DNA of 64,000 nucleotides from Sanderia malayensis. Its lineage: Eukaryota; Cnidaria; Scyphozoa; Semaeostomeae; Pelagiidae. Below, one piece after another: positions 1 through 11,783 of the stretch. The notes below the pieces were generated by a model, which saw nothing but the letters and a program-made list of their open reading frames with translations, searched no databases and was not told the DNA's origin. The stretch spans positions 2,604,001-2,668,000 of the forward strand of contig RQOL01000616.1 in NCBI GenBank assembly GCA_013076295.1, written 5' to 3'. The position numbers and the translations under genes are program-made. Within the stretch, counting starts at the first letter, position 1; each line of letters opens with the position of its first letter.

Positions 1-191
1 TATATAATAAACATTTCTTTCCATAAAATATCCCATTTACCTAGTATATTATAACTTTCCTTCTGTTCTTTTCTTTTAATCAGTCCGAAACTCGAGGCTG
101 GGGGAATTCGTAACAGAGAGTAAACCTTTTCCTGCCATTCAAACTTTTCGTCTTTTTTGGTCCAAAATTAAATTTCTTGTCCAATAAAACA

Positions 192-1676
192 TCAAATTAT
201 ATTTCCATCAATCGTTGATTCATATCCTGATTCGTTGCTGGGGGCAACAAAAACTGGTTTATCCTGTTTATTGTTCGTATGATCAGCCTCTGTTCTCTTC
301 AATGGAACATCGGCAATAAGGACCAGAACCAAACCAACAATGCAAAGTCCAGTGAGACAATAACACACTGTGGGTAACATGCCAACTTCCAGCATCCAAC
401 CATGAACGTATGTCAGGACAAAGCCATATATATTGCCAATTACGATAGCTACTGTACATGTGGTGAATTCTGATAATGGATATGTTATTTCGGCAATTTG
501 TTCCAACACAAAACTCGTGTAGGGTACGGCAAGAACGTTTATGACAGCAAATGTCACAAAAATCATAGTGAAATTTGGCATCCACAGCAAGAATACAGTG
601 AAGGCAATCAAACATAATACGTGAAGAGAATACACAAATATCGATGTTGCTTTGTACAACTGGTACTTTTCAATCCAGAAGCCAAACAACAAGATACCAA
701 CAATACCAACCAGTGTTCCAATGAATCCCATTAATCCAATTTGGAAATCTGAGACGAAATGGAATTCAGATTTGACAATCTGGTTTAACAATGTACTGAT
801 GACAGTGAGCAATCCAAACATGATACCATAAGCTTGTGCAGTAAGATGAAAATTCCAATTTCTAGCCAGGACTTTTAAGGAGGAGATAAATGACAACTTC
901 AAATTGTGCTGTTCCTTATCACGGAGTGCTTGAGAAACAGATGGAGGAATAATGGGTCGATCTTTGACAAACCAAAATACAAGGACTAAAGTGATGGAGC
1001 AGAAGGCGGCTTGGAACCACACCAACGAATAAATACCATCTTTGACTTCGTCAATATCACTAGAATCAGGAACCATTAATGTTGGTTGTAGAAAGCCAAT
1101 TGCCACACCAACATAATTCATTAACATACCAATTGAAGTGGCAATGGCACGTTCGTGGTCACCGAACCACACAGTAGCCAACTCAGGTGGCACAGCTAGT
1201 ACAAATGGACCAGCAATTGCTGCACATATCTGACCAATTGCGATGAAATTAAACTTATCGGAGTCCACACCGAGAAATCTAATATATGTGCCACAAGTGT
1301 TCAGAATTGCAGCTAATAATATTGTTGCTCTTAGGCCGTATGATGACAAGAAATTAGCTGATGGCAAAGCAAAGATCATAAAAGCTAAAAGGAAAGCCAT
1401 GGACAACCAATCAACAAATAGTGGCTCAATTCGATAATATCGAACAGCAATGTCACTTATTGAAGAAAATGTTATCCACAGAGCACCATATGAAAGATTA
1501 ACTAAGCAGAAGACAAATAGAATGAGCCATCGGGATCGGAACAGTCTTGTCTCTATAGCTTTCTTGCCATAAATGTTTCCATTTTGAAGTAACATGATTT
1601 GTCTATTTGATTCAACTTTTGTCTCCAGTCCTTCTGAAGTATAATTGTTATTAGTTGTAGGCGATTCTTGAAACAT
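192..1676 (-). CDS. FLVCR: FLVCR1/2-like (SLC49) major facilitator transporter, single exon
   Basis: Intact 494-residue frame from ATG (1676) to TGA with no intron. The hydrophobicity pattern is that of a 12-helix major facilitator protein of the plasma or organelle membrane. The SLC49 FLVCR1/2 branch is recognised by LSMAFLLA after helix 1, a GLR turn near residue 115, SVWFG-like TVWFGDHE, YGIM...STLLNQ near residues 285-300, and AEITYPLSE near residue 400. Family members export heme or carry choline and ethanolamine. The C-terminal tail after about residue 460 is polar and cytosolic. Vertebrate FLVCR genes have about ten exons, so the intronless form here is unusual and may reflect intron loss or retroposition. 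An ATTAAA-type signal on the minus strand lies at 75-80. It is divergently oriented to TMEM165. DIRC2/SLC49A4 and MFSD7 fit less well. The family call is firm; the substrate is not. Confidence 0.88.
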   Translation of the reverse strand: MFQESPTTNNNYTSEGLETKVESNRQIMLLQNGNIYGKKAIETRLFRSRWLILFVFCLVNLSYGALWITFSSISDIAVRYYRIEPLFVDWLSMAFLLAFMIFALPSANFLSSYGLRATILLAAILNTCGTYIRFLGVDSDKFNFIAIGQICAAIAGPFVLAVPPELATVWFGDHERAIATSIGMLMNYVGVAIGFLQPTLMVPDSSDIDEVKDGIYSLVWFQAAFCSITLVLVFWFVKDRPIIPPSVSQALRDKEQHNLKLSFISSLKVLARNWNFHLTAQAYGIMFGLLTVISTLLNQIVKSEFHFVSDFQIGLMGFIGTLVGIVGILLFGFWIEKYQLYKATSIFVYSLHVLCLIAFTVFLLWMPNFTMIFVTFAVINVLAVPYTSFVLEQIAEITYPLSEFTTCTVAIVIGNIYGFVLTYVHGWMLEVGMLPTVCYCLTGLCIVGLVLVLIADVPLKRTEADHTNNKQDKPVFVAPSNESGYESTIDGNII

Positions 1677-3884
1677 CCTTTGACAAGATTTTTCACCCGT
1701 GAATTATATTTAAAACACCAGCCTGAAAAAAAAAATTAGCCTCACATCACAACATACCCAGATTTTATGTTTCCATACCTTTTGACACAATGAAGATTTC
1801 TGATCAAACTAATTCATTATTTTTACAGCCATAAACTTCAAGATAATCTTGGATATCAATGAATAAATTAAGAAGTCCAATAAATAATTTACTGGCTTTA
1901 TAATTCATTTGCTTCCAACATGGTACCAACATCTTACATAAATATTAATCATTTTCAAGTTTCCATCAGGTGCAATGGCAAAACAGCTTCAATATTTTTG
2001 ATAATATTCCGGGAGTTAGACTAAAGTCTATGGTTTATACCCATAGTAATATAACTTATCTATGTCCAATAGTTACATTTTTGAATTTGTGGTTAGCTTC
2101 GCTTGGCAACCATGACTGTTTTACCACCAACGCACAATAAAGAGCTTTGCATGGCTCACAAAATGAATAAAGAAAAAGACAAATAATTATATTATCTCCC
2201 GATTACAATGATATCGGAGAAAAGCAAAACGTCACTGTTGGTGATGTGGCGTCTAGTGGAAAATTAAACTCGAGGAAGTGATTAAAAAACTTCAAGTTGG
2301 GGGTAACATTTAAAGCATGGTTTCTTGTAATAAGGTTTAATAAATATAAGAAATGCAAACAATTGCTTGTATTAGGAATTCCCTGTTATATAAATTACTC
2401 CATGAACGCAAAACGACAAATGTCTAAGTTTCCTAATCAGGACAACAAACACACAACGCGGAGGCCAAGGACAGGCCTTTAAAATAGTTAGATTGCAGCA
2501 ATTTTACAACGTATACTATAGTACGTTCATGATGAATTTGTAATTTACAAATAAGCAAAATTTGCTTGGGTTTATTGATTCACTTTTCTATCAATATTTA
2601 CGTACCCGGGCTAACGTGAAAGTAAACTTAGTAAACGTAAACCGACTTTACTTTAGGCATGCAATTCCCAAAAACTGTTGCCCCCATTCATGGTTGAATA
2701 TTGTTTTCAAATTTGTAAAATGAGAAATACAATATACTCACATTTTAATGACTAATTGTTTTGCCAATTACTCTTTGAAGACTCATATGATGTATCCTTG
2801 ACGGATTCGAAAAAACATGTTTTAAAAACTTACCAGACGAAGCCACCACATCCCATTCAGGTTTGTATGTATAATAATAATGCAGTATGTATAGAGTTAA
2901 ATACTGGACAAAATGGTGTTTTCTGGTTCGGTTTGGAAATACTTCATGTGTGTGGCTCGAAAAGTGGGTGATGTCGTGACTCTGCACATGCGATATGGCC
3001 ATAGCAAATACAGTAAAAACCCGCATATAAGAACCAGTGAATTAAGAACCTTCTAGGCTGAAGAAATCCCTGCTACAAAACAATAGAAAAGACAATAGGC
3101 TATTCTATTGTATTTGAACAATAAGCTGGATGCAGAACTCACAGGTTCTTATACGCGGGTGTTTACTGCAGCTATCAGTGGGAATTCTGGGTCCACGAAC
3201 CATTACTCCCAGAGAGCTGGGAATTGTCTCAACGTGATCAGTAGAACCTATTTAGTATAATTCGACTCCTTGTGAGTCATTTTTCAGCCTATTTCAGAAT
3301 TTGATTTTTTCAGTACCTACTTCATGTATGATAGAAAGTTTAACATTAGGAAATGCAAATTTCTACAGTGAGCTGACGACTAATGCTGATATTTTGCAAG
3401 ATTGAGTCAAGATTTACATTTTGCAATATCGTATTTAGAAGTTTTGTTCCCAAATCGCGTATGCAAGCCACCCTTGGGCCTTGTTGCATACCATTGCTTG
3501 TCAAATTCTTCCCCCACACACACATAACATTGTTTTGTGTTCGTTCCACTAGCAAGTTACTGCGCACGCTTACTGCGCAGGTGCACGTATGCATTTTTGA
3601 CAAAATTGCGTTGAACTGAATTGATGTATCGCGACGAAACGAAAGTAGGCACATGGAATAAAAAATATTTCAACTTCATGGATATTAGTTAGCATAACAA
3701 GGAGAAAAATAGATTTAACCTGGTCGATAATTGTCACAAATTGATACTTTGAAACTGCGTTTTCTTTTACCCACCAAAGAGTGTTTTATATCTATATAAA
3801 TTGGGTTTATGTTTATACGAAAAAAAGTTTTCGCCGACTGGCCTAGCCTGGAGAAGTCTCTAAATTGAGTGTTGTCAATTGGAA
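1677..3884. other. Intergenic region between divergent FLVCR-like and TMEM165 genes
   Basis: About 2.2 kb of AT-rich DNA between two divergently transcribed genes, so it should hold both promoters. I see no convincing coding exon. Short open stretches around 2750-3026 and 3346-3654 have no recognisable motifs and are open on both strands. The only clear structure is the inverted-repeat element at 3011-3168. Confidence 0.6.
3011..3168. mobile_element. MITE-like element, family A copy 1
   Basis: A 158-bp element bounded by imperfect terminal inverted repeats: the left end reads CAGTAAAAACCCGCATATAA and the right end is its reverse complement with a few changes (ACGCGGGTGTTTACTG). The interior contains ACAATAGGCTATT. 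A second copy with the same ends and interior motif lies at 18550-18708 inside NNT. No coding capacity is seen. A clear target-site duplication was not found, so the exact ends and the superfamily are uncertain. Confidence 0.6.
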
Positions 3885-5474
3885 ATGGGAAGAAGAATGA
3901 AGCTGTTTGTGATATTTTGTAGTTTAGTACCAGTTGTTGTCCCATGCATTTACGCAAGTGAATTATTTTTATATGATAATGTAAAAAGTGACGATATTAA
4001 AATGGCTGCGGAACACGAAAAGGGAGATATATTATCTCAACCAGTGGAAGCAAAAAACCCGCAAAATTATAAGGATAACAACGAATTCCACAAGGTAATC
4101 TCATTCCTATGTATTCTAGTTATAATTTTTGAAAATAGCATAATGTTTGCAAATTACATAAGTATTTATGCTTTATTGATAGGAGTGGATTGACAAAAAG
4201 AAGACAAGTGAAACAGCCAAGACAACCAGCTGGGATGTTAGATTTTTGCATGCATTCATTGCTTCAATTTCAGTTATTATTGTATCTGAACTTGGTGATA
4301 AGACATTCTTCATAGCTGCAATAATGGCGATGCGTCATTCGAGGTTGATTGTTTTTGCTGGTGCAATTTGTGCACTTGGTCTTATGACAATATTATCTGC
4401 ATTTCTTGGTTATGCAACCACTGTTATACCAAGGAAATATACATTTTATATATCAACTGCTCTTTTTGCACTGTTTGGATTGAAAATGTTGAAAGAAGGA
4501 TACGATATGGATCCAAATCAAGCTGAAGAGGAATATGAAGAGGTTTCTATGGAGTTGAAAAAGAAGGATGAAGAGGTATACTATTTTTCATTTCTTGTTA
4601 TAGCCATGCTGATTTCATTTTATAACATTAAGCTTAAATAACTCAGCATTTTTCATTGAATTTTTCAATCTAATCGTCTGAAGTTATCAGGATTAGGGCA
4701 AGAATTTAGTAGTTATTATGTTTCACTTTTTTTCTGATTTTCAATGCTATTCTGAAGTTCTGTACTGATCAAAGATTGTTTATTTAATTTTTGCTCTTCA
4801 AAGAATAGTGAAATAGTCACTGGTGAAGAACTTCTTGAATCTTACTCAACATGCATCTTTTATTGTTGCTGTTTTTAGAATGCAAAGCAACAGATTGGTT
4901 CCGTCGTTCAAGATGCAGAAACTGGCATCATTAAATCAGAAAATCCAAGACGAAGATTTTTACGACGATTACTATCGCCAATTTTACTTCAAGCATTTAC
5001 AATGACATTCCTTGCTGAGTGGGGTGATAGATCCCAGCTTACAACAATCATCCTTGCTACCAGAGAGGTTAATCTTCAATATATTATATATAATAATTTA
5101 GTGTATTCATTTAATAATGCGAGCAAATTTTCTTGCAAAAATGTTGCAATGGGAATGAGTTGTAAAAGGAAGGCTATTTGTTTCTCTTTGTTTTAGGATC
5201 CATTTGGAGTGACAATTGGTGGTACAATTGGTCATGCACTTTGCACCGGTCTTGCTGTGATTGGTGGAAGGTTAATAGCACAGAAAATCTCAGTCAGAAC
5301 AGGTAATATTAATAATTTTGATTTCAGTCTTGGATCAGCTCAGCTCAATTTGGTTCAGCTTCCTTGTTCAAGTTGTTTTGATTTTGGTTTTCTTTTGTAG
5401 TGACCATAATTGGTGGAGTTGTGTTCCTATTATTTGCGCTGTCTGCATTCTTCTTCGATCCAAATGAAGCTTGA
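3885..5474 (+). CDS. TMEM165: TMEM165 / GDT1-family Golgi Mn2+/Ca2+ transporter
   Basis: Five exons: 3885-4094, 4183-4575, 4879-5067, 5197-5302, 5401-5474 (323 aa; human is 324). The reading frame also opens at a TTG at 3879, but the first ATG is 3885. Residues 1-26 form a signal peptide or signal anchor. The two hallmark E-x-G-D-(K/R)-(T/S) motifs are intact: ELGDKT at residues 106-111 and EWGDRS at 248-253, each in the first helix of one inverted repeat, where they are thought to bind the cation. An acidic linker (EEEYEEVSMELKKKDEE) separates the halves, and the C-terminal helix ends FFDPNEA. The protein imports Mn2+ or Ca2+ into the Golgi lumen in exchange for H+ and supports glycosylation. 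Every splice site is GT-AG and the joined protein aligns along its whole length with the vertebrate form as I remember it. Confidence 0.97.
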
Positions 5475-6452
5475 CCATTTATGCGACAAGATTTTATTTT
5501 TATTAATTTTTTTGTATGAGTTTAATTTACATGACAATTTTCCCTCTGTTTTACAGCAAGTATATTAATATATTTAGTTATTATCCAATTGCTGTGAACA
5601 GATTAATAATCTTTAAAAGATATGTTGAAATTCAGATTGTGGTGATGGTATATAATTTTATCATTCAATTACTGTAGTTTATCTTTCTTGCCCCTCTTTC
5701 GTCCCTCAAGTCGATCTATGGGGCTTGCGTGGGAGGAAATCGAGAACGCTGCGGAGGAGCAAGTCCAATGCACACTTGTGCTTTTCGTGAACAAACACGC
5801 CAGATAGGAACAAAAGTTTATTATTTTGCCTTCACTCATTCATTTTCCTGTTTGTCTTTTCTTTGACGAAAGGCTTGAATCTGGCATCGTTTCTATCCCC
5901 GCATAACTTGTAGACAAAAAACATACAATGACGTAAACATATTGACTTTCCGGAGATTCAAAATTCAAAATTCCGGATGATTCATATTCTTCAATTTGCT
6001 GTTGTATTCAACCATTTGACACCCCTGACACCCATTCAAGAATGCAAATTTTATTAATTCCAAGGCCTTTGAATATTTCAAAATTTTCAAAAGTTCCTAT
6101 TCAGGAGAAGCCCCAAATAGCAACACTGTTGGCATGTGATCCCTCGTGCCATCAACTTTTCGTTGTTTTCAGTTTCCAGTCAATGAGCTCAGCCAATGAG
6201 CTTGGCCGATTCGAGCAACCAGCCAATCAGTGCGTGTCAACACATGAAGCAATTGTTAATTACACTTATGTAATTCTTATGTTGATTCCACCTCAGTTGC
6301 TGTGCTGTTCAATTCTTTCCTTCAAAGCCAAAAGACTTATATAACCTAACAGGTGGTGTATATGCAAATAAGGGTGATTCCTTTTCCATCGAATCGTGAG
6401 GCAAGGCAAGTGAAATGTGAATAAAGTATGAAAACATTTGTACCAAAACCAT
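5475..6452. other. Intergenic region TMEM165 to LONRF
   Basis: About 1 kb containing the TMEM165 3' UTR and the LONRF promoter and 5' UTR. No coding exon, RNA gene or repeat could be supported. Confidence 0.5.
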
Positions 6453-9400
6453 ATGTTTTCGCAATTCACATTTGGAAGTTTGAGAGTTTTGGTGAAGATG
6501 TCTGCCATGGGAAGGGAAGAGACTGATAATAACATATCATTTGCTGCAAACAAAAAATGTTTTCTTTTCATGAAAATTATGGAGTCATCTCCTTCGATAT
6601 TATTTAACCGAGATAATATTGGTATTGAACACAAAAAGTTTGATATTTTACAACTTGTTTGCTGTCCAAGTTGCGAAAGGCTGATCCACCATTGTGTAAC
6701 TCTTAACTGTGGTTGCACTTTCTGCAGCAGGTGCTACAAGAATGAAGATTCCAAAAATAATTGCCGTACTTGTTTCAAGGACAGAGAAAAAAAATTGATG
6801 CCTTCAGATAGATCACATAACCATGTACTAAATAATATAATTACAAGGTTTTGCAAGCAGGAAATTCGGAGCATGAAAACCTTGTTTCAAGGCAGAGTTG
6901 CACAAGAAAAGCAGAAGTTTCTTGAAGCGAGAGAAACATTTGAAAATGCTTTGCAATTGTGTAAGTTATAGAATAAATTTCAAATTCTAATGTGCATAAA
7001 TAATATTTTTGCAGTTTGTATTTAAACTATGTAGTTGCGTAACTTCTTTGCATTTGTTTGGGGTCGAAAATTTTTTCAAGTAAACATTTGAAGCATGTGA
7101 AGTTAAGTTTGCATCATTTGATAGTTCTGCTTGCTTTGAACCAATTGAAATATTAATTAACTGATTTTTTATATTATATAATGAATCAATTTTTTAATCA
7201 GGGACGTAGCCATAGGGGGGCAATGAGCTTCGTTCCCTCCCTCCCTTTAAAGCAGATATCAATTATTTATTGCACACACAAATATCCTCTTTTATCGACG
7301 TCAGAGTTCCAACTTCCCGAGGGTACCCATTTTTAAAATTAAGTTGTGTCTTAAACTTTAAATAAGATGGCACAAAAATTTTCAGAATGTCGGCTAAAAG
7401 CCTCGTTATTTCAGTGCTGGAAACATTGCTGAAATATTCCCGCTCTAACAAAAGTTATCAACAAAATTACAGAGGACTTGGAAAAATATCATTGACCTCC
7501 ACTGAAAAAAATTTTTCGTGTCACGATTTTGACGTCAAAACGTCTTCACAAAAAGTACCCTGATTCAAGGTGAACTGGAGAAGCTTATAGTCGGCAGATT
7601 CATTTTTTTTGAAGGTCGAGGGTTACGGTATGTGTAATGGTTAATATTTCTATTATTTCCAGGTCCTGGAAATTATCTTGCATGGCTGTATCAAGCAGAA
7701 CTACTATTAGAAATGAATCTGAAAGAAGAAGCTTTGTTTGCAGCTAATCAAGCCATTTTATGCAAGAAAAATTATGAAAAGGTTAGTGTACTTTTTCGTA
7801 AAAATTATGGTTTAGTATATCTTCAAATGTGTAAAACATTTTGAGATCTGTTTCTTTCAAATCTCCAGGCATACATCATAAAAACAAATATATTAATGGC
7901 GCTTGATAGACTTGCTGATGCAGTTGTTGTGCTGTTGCAACTTTTTATTGTTGATTTTTTCAACAAAGAAGCGGAAGACTTGTTAGATCAGGTAAACAAA
8001 TTGATTGACTAGATTGTATTGTATTGCATAATTTGTTTAATGTTAACAGTTACAATAGTCAATAAAGCACTAATTTAAGCTAACATGAAGTAACTTAAAT
8101 TTACGTAAACTTGCATAAATTTACATACTGCAGAAAAAACACGTTTTAATCAAGTTTTAATGAAACCTTTGAATTCTTTGGTATTTTCAGCCGTTTTAAT
8201 TGTATCAGGTAATGAATTCCAGATTTTTTGCCATTAATTTATTGTTTTTATTCTTTGGATGATTAACTTATGTTGTAAGTTTCTTTTTATCTCAGGTATT
8301 TTATAAATTACTAAACGAACGAAGAAAGGAGGAAACAGAGGATAAAAAATGTGAAAATGTTGACGTTAATGAAATAATTCGTGTGATAACTGAGCATTTT
8401 ATTAAGGAAATACAAAATACCAATGACAAACGTAATGAAACTGAAATCGGTTAGTATATTCAATTTTTTGTTTTCCTGCAAACATTTTATTAACTATTCC
8501 AAGTACTGTTGTTTATAATCTTGCATTATGTTTCAGATAAAAGTCCTTTCAGTCCAAATGACTTTGAAGAACTTTCTTTTGAACTTGAATGCACACTCTG
8601 CAGAGCGTAAGTTAAAGCATATACACAATATATTTGCAATTCATTATTACGTCTGCTATAGTTACAATGGTTTATATTGGAGTGGTTTATTCTTGCATGA
8701 TTATTGCTTATTTCAGCATTTTCTTTGAACCTGTTACCACGATGTGTGGTCATGTGTTCTGCAAAGATTGTCTTACAAGATGGTTCGACTTCAACCGGGG
8801 TTGCCCTGTCTGTAGGGGTTCGTCGTTTCAAGTAAGCCCAATTTTAATGTCTCTTCAATGCCTTAATCAAGATTTTTCATCTCTTCTCATTAAAATTAAA
8901 GACAATAAGAGCTTATAAAAACTATTTCATTCCTTTTTTACTTTCCAGCATGTCAATATCTCGAAATGGGTAAGCATTGGATGAATTTCATTAAACTCAA
9001 CCTTGAATTACCGACACAGCATTTGCACAGTGCGTTATAGATGCAGATGTTAATTCCACTCATATCAAAGATAAATTGGTAAAAAGCCAACTGAACCACA
9101 ACTGTCTTTTCATATAGGAGGTGACGTCATTACTCGACGATTTCGTAACAGCATTTTATTCAAATGAGATAAAGGAGAGATCAGAAGCACGCTTTGCAGA
9201 ACGTCAAAATCTTGCAAGGTATGCATCAAGCACCCCCCCCCGCCCATATCTAACTTATATTCGCTCTCTTTTCTACAACTTCAATCGTAGCTTTCTGTTG
9301 CATTGCTGCACATTACATAATAGCACTTTTATTTTTAATTAACATGAGCATTTTCAATTATTGCCTAGAGTTGCCTTCGACACTGATGCCGATATTCCGA

Positions 9401-11186
9401 TATTTGTCTGTTGCATTGCGTTGCCAAGCAGGCCAATTCAATTGCAAATTTTCGAGCCACACTACAGATTAATGTTACGACAGTGCTTACAAGCGGGAAC
9501 AAAGCAGTTTGGAATGTGTGCATCTGATCAGCAAAGAGGGTTCGCATTATTTATTTCATTTACTCACTTTTTGCACATATATACAGTTGACTCTCGTTAT
9601 CTCGCACTCGCAGGATAAAGGAACATTTGTTCGAGGTAGCGGGAATTGGAGATATCCGGAATAAATTTACCCAAATGGAGAAGGAGGGGGAATGAGAATC
9701 TGTTCGAGATAACTGAGTTCGAGATAACGAGATTCGACTACAGATATATTATACAAATCTGCATCTATATATATTATACATCACTGTGTTGTATCGAGTA
9801 TGTTATTGCAGGTATATTTTCTTTCTTGCCACTTTCACAAGTCACCCACTTTACAATTTCCTTTCTTCCAATAAAGCCTCCACAAGGAGCGACTGCTATT
9901 ATTTAATGTCTTTCCTCTCTTGTACAGTTTTAAAGAATATGGTATTATGCTTGAAGTCAACGATGTTATTTTTTTTCCTGATGGAAGAGCTTTTATTGAT
10001 TGTCTTGGCCGACGTCGATTCAAAGTGCGTCCCTCATCACTACATACCTTAAATTGCTCTTCTAAATCCTTTTATCCTCTTTTACAAATTTCTATCGTCT
10101 TTCTAATGTTCATAAGTGTGTTATTCAGTCTTCTTGCACACCGTTCTATCTTCTTGTAAATCTTTGTATGCCTTTTTGTACATCTTTGTTGCAGTGTACA
10201 TTCATTTGTTGTTTTTAATTATAATTGAAGGTTTTATCATCTGGTGAAAGAGATGGTTATAAAGTTGGCAAAGTTGAATGGATCCGCGATGAAGTTGTTC
10301 CACCAGAAAAAATTGGTAACCATAAAAGATTTTTAATTTTGCATTGTTTATTTTTTTTTTCCTCTTGCTTCTCATCATAATAAAATTACATGTCGATGGA
10401 AAAAAAATTGGTGTCGATGAAAAAAAACATTTGTGTCGATGGGAAAAAGGTTTATTAGATCTTCTCACCAATGTAATTATTTATAAAACTTTTTAGATGA
10501 GATAGAGCATCTGAACATGAAAGTTAACGAGCAAGTTAAAAGTTTTCTTGAAGACATTTATAATAGAAGGGTGAGTTTTAAATTGATTTCCTTTTCTTTC
10601 TACTTTTATATCGTTGGTAGTTTCATCAGTCAACGTTCCATCCACATTTTCTCTTTAAATGATGTTTACCACCTTACGGTACAGTTGAGAGGGTCATGGT
10701 TATAAAACTTGCTTAACACGATCACCAAACACATCGTCGTTGGTATGATTAACAATTTTAGGAGGAGAGAGAATCTTTGGATGGCAATTTTTTAGTGTGC
10801 GATTGGTCTTACAAATTGGAGGACATTGGTTCAAAGATTTTGATTGTACCCGATCGCTTGATGACTGATTTACAAGGCTGAGACACTGTACAACATTGAT
10901 TGATATGTATGAGTGAGATTTGATACAATGCAAATGTCACGGTATATAGGGTTGAAGCACTGATATATGTGTATAATTTCATTAAAAGGGCTGGCCATCT
11001 GATGCCATAGAGCTACCTGCCAATGATAATGATGAAATCAAAGAAAGAAATGGACCAGATTGGGTGTGGTGGGTGGTTGACAATTTTGTTTACTCAACCG
11101 AGATGAAGTTAAGATTGCTATCTTGCACCAGCTTGGAACAACGCTTGAATCTGATTCAAGGACACCTGATTGAAATGATCAATTGA
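6453..11186 (+). CDS. LONRF: LONRF-family RING ubiquitin ligase with LON substrate-binding domain
   Basis: Thirteen exons: 6453-6960, 7663-7781, 7869-7991, 8296-8449, 8537-8606, 8717-8831, 8949-8969, 9118-9218, 9369-9539, 9928-10024, 10231-10315, 10497-10570, 10989-11186 (611 aa). The ATG at 6498 is an alternative start. Domain order matches LONRF1-3: RING 1 (residues 71-107), TPR-like helices in exons 1-4, RING 2 in exons 5-6 with canonical CTLC...CGHVFC..C...CPVC, then a LON N-terminal domain (IPIFVC, IFEPHYRLM, QFGMC, DGRAFIDCLGRRRF) to the end. It should act as an E3 ligase. RING 1 keeps exact C3HC4 spacing but has Cys88 where His is expected. Exon 7 is a 21-base microexon (HVNISKW) supported by phase and by the length of this linker in relatives. 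A MITE sits in the intron before exon 10. Confidence 0.93.
9584..9740. mobile_element. MITE-like element in LONRF intron (CTCGTTATCTCG ends)
   Basis: About 157 bp with terminal inverted repeats: the left end reads CAGTTGACTCTCGTTATCTC and the right end carries the complementary GAGATAACGAGATTCGACTA. The interior repeats TCGAGATAAC. The pattern resembles non-autonomous Tc1/mariner/pogo elements. No coding capacity. The outermost bases are approximate and the target duplication is not clean. Confidence 0.55.
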
Positions 11187-11783
11187 TTATTTATGACTTT
11201 TAATCATAGATGACTAATTACGCGCTAACTAACATTAATTATTATGAGCGTGTAATTAGGGTTTGTTTATGGGCAGGTTGGATCAATGCACAAGTCCATT
11301 GACCAACATCACAGTTTTAGCGTTACACATTTAATCATGTTCGCTGGCACTTGCGTTGACAATGATAAAACACACTGACACGTTTAAGATGGTCCCTGCG
11401 CAGCCCATCGCCTCCTCAGTAACGACTGATAAACAAGTTTAATCACTCCAGCCATTGATTGCATAACCTCCTAAGTATATATCTTTCCAAGAAGGATTTA
11501 TGACATCAGATAAATTAACAATTACATTGAATATAACGAAAAGATCAACGCCTGACGAAAATTATATGATTATATTATATTATCTGTCAGGACGTCAGTT
11601 CTTATATTTAATATATCATATATTATCATACATATATTATTAGTTACTATTTACATACGTTTGTGCTATATTAAGATATCAAGTAGGATACATTAACATA
11701 GCAGTCTTTTCACACAACACCAATACTTGTAACTAGTTGCAGTTTATTATGTTGTTATTGTCAAGCAAACAAAGTCGTTTCTT
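11187..11783. other. Convergent intergenic region LONRF / GPCR
   Basis: About 600 bp between two convergent stop codons, AT-rich, with runs of TATATTAT around 11570-11650. It should contain both 3' UTRs. No coding or RNA gene seen. Confidence 0.5.
11743..11748 (-). terminator. Candidate polyadenylation signal of the GPCR gene
   Basis: TTTATT on the plus strand, i.e. AATAAA on the minus strand, 35 bp past the GPCR stop codon. Position and sequence fit; cleavage site not determinable. Confidence 0.45.

Noticed and set aside
3346..3654. Overlapping open frames on both strands before TMEM165
   Set aside because: No recognisable motif, no splice context, and both strands are open, as expected by chance.
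3879..3884. TTG start two codons upstream of the TMEM165 ATG
   Set aside because: An ATG follows immediately at 3885 and gives a normal signal-anchor N-terminus.
7263..7451. Minus-strand 62-codon frame in the first LONRF intron
   Set aside because: No homology block, no partner exons found; treated as chance.
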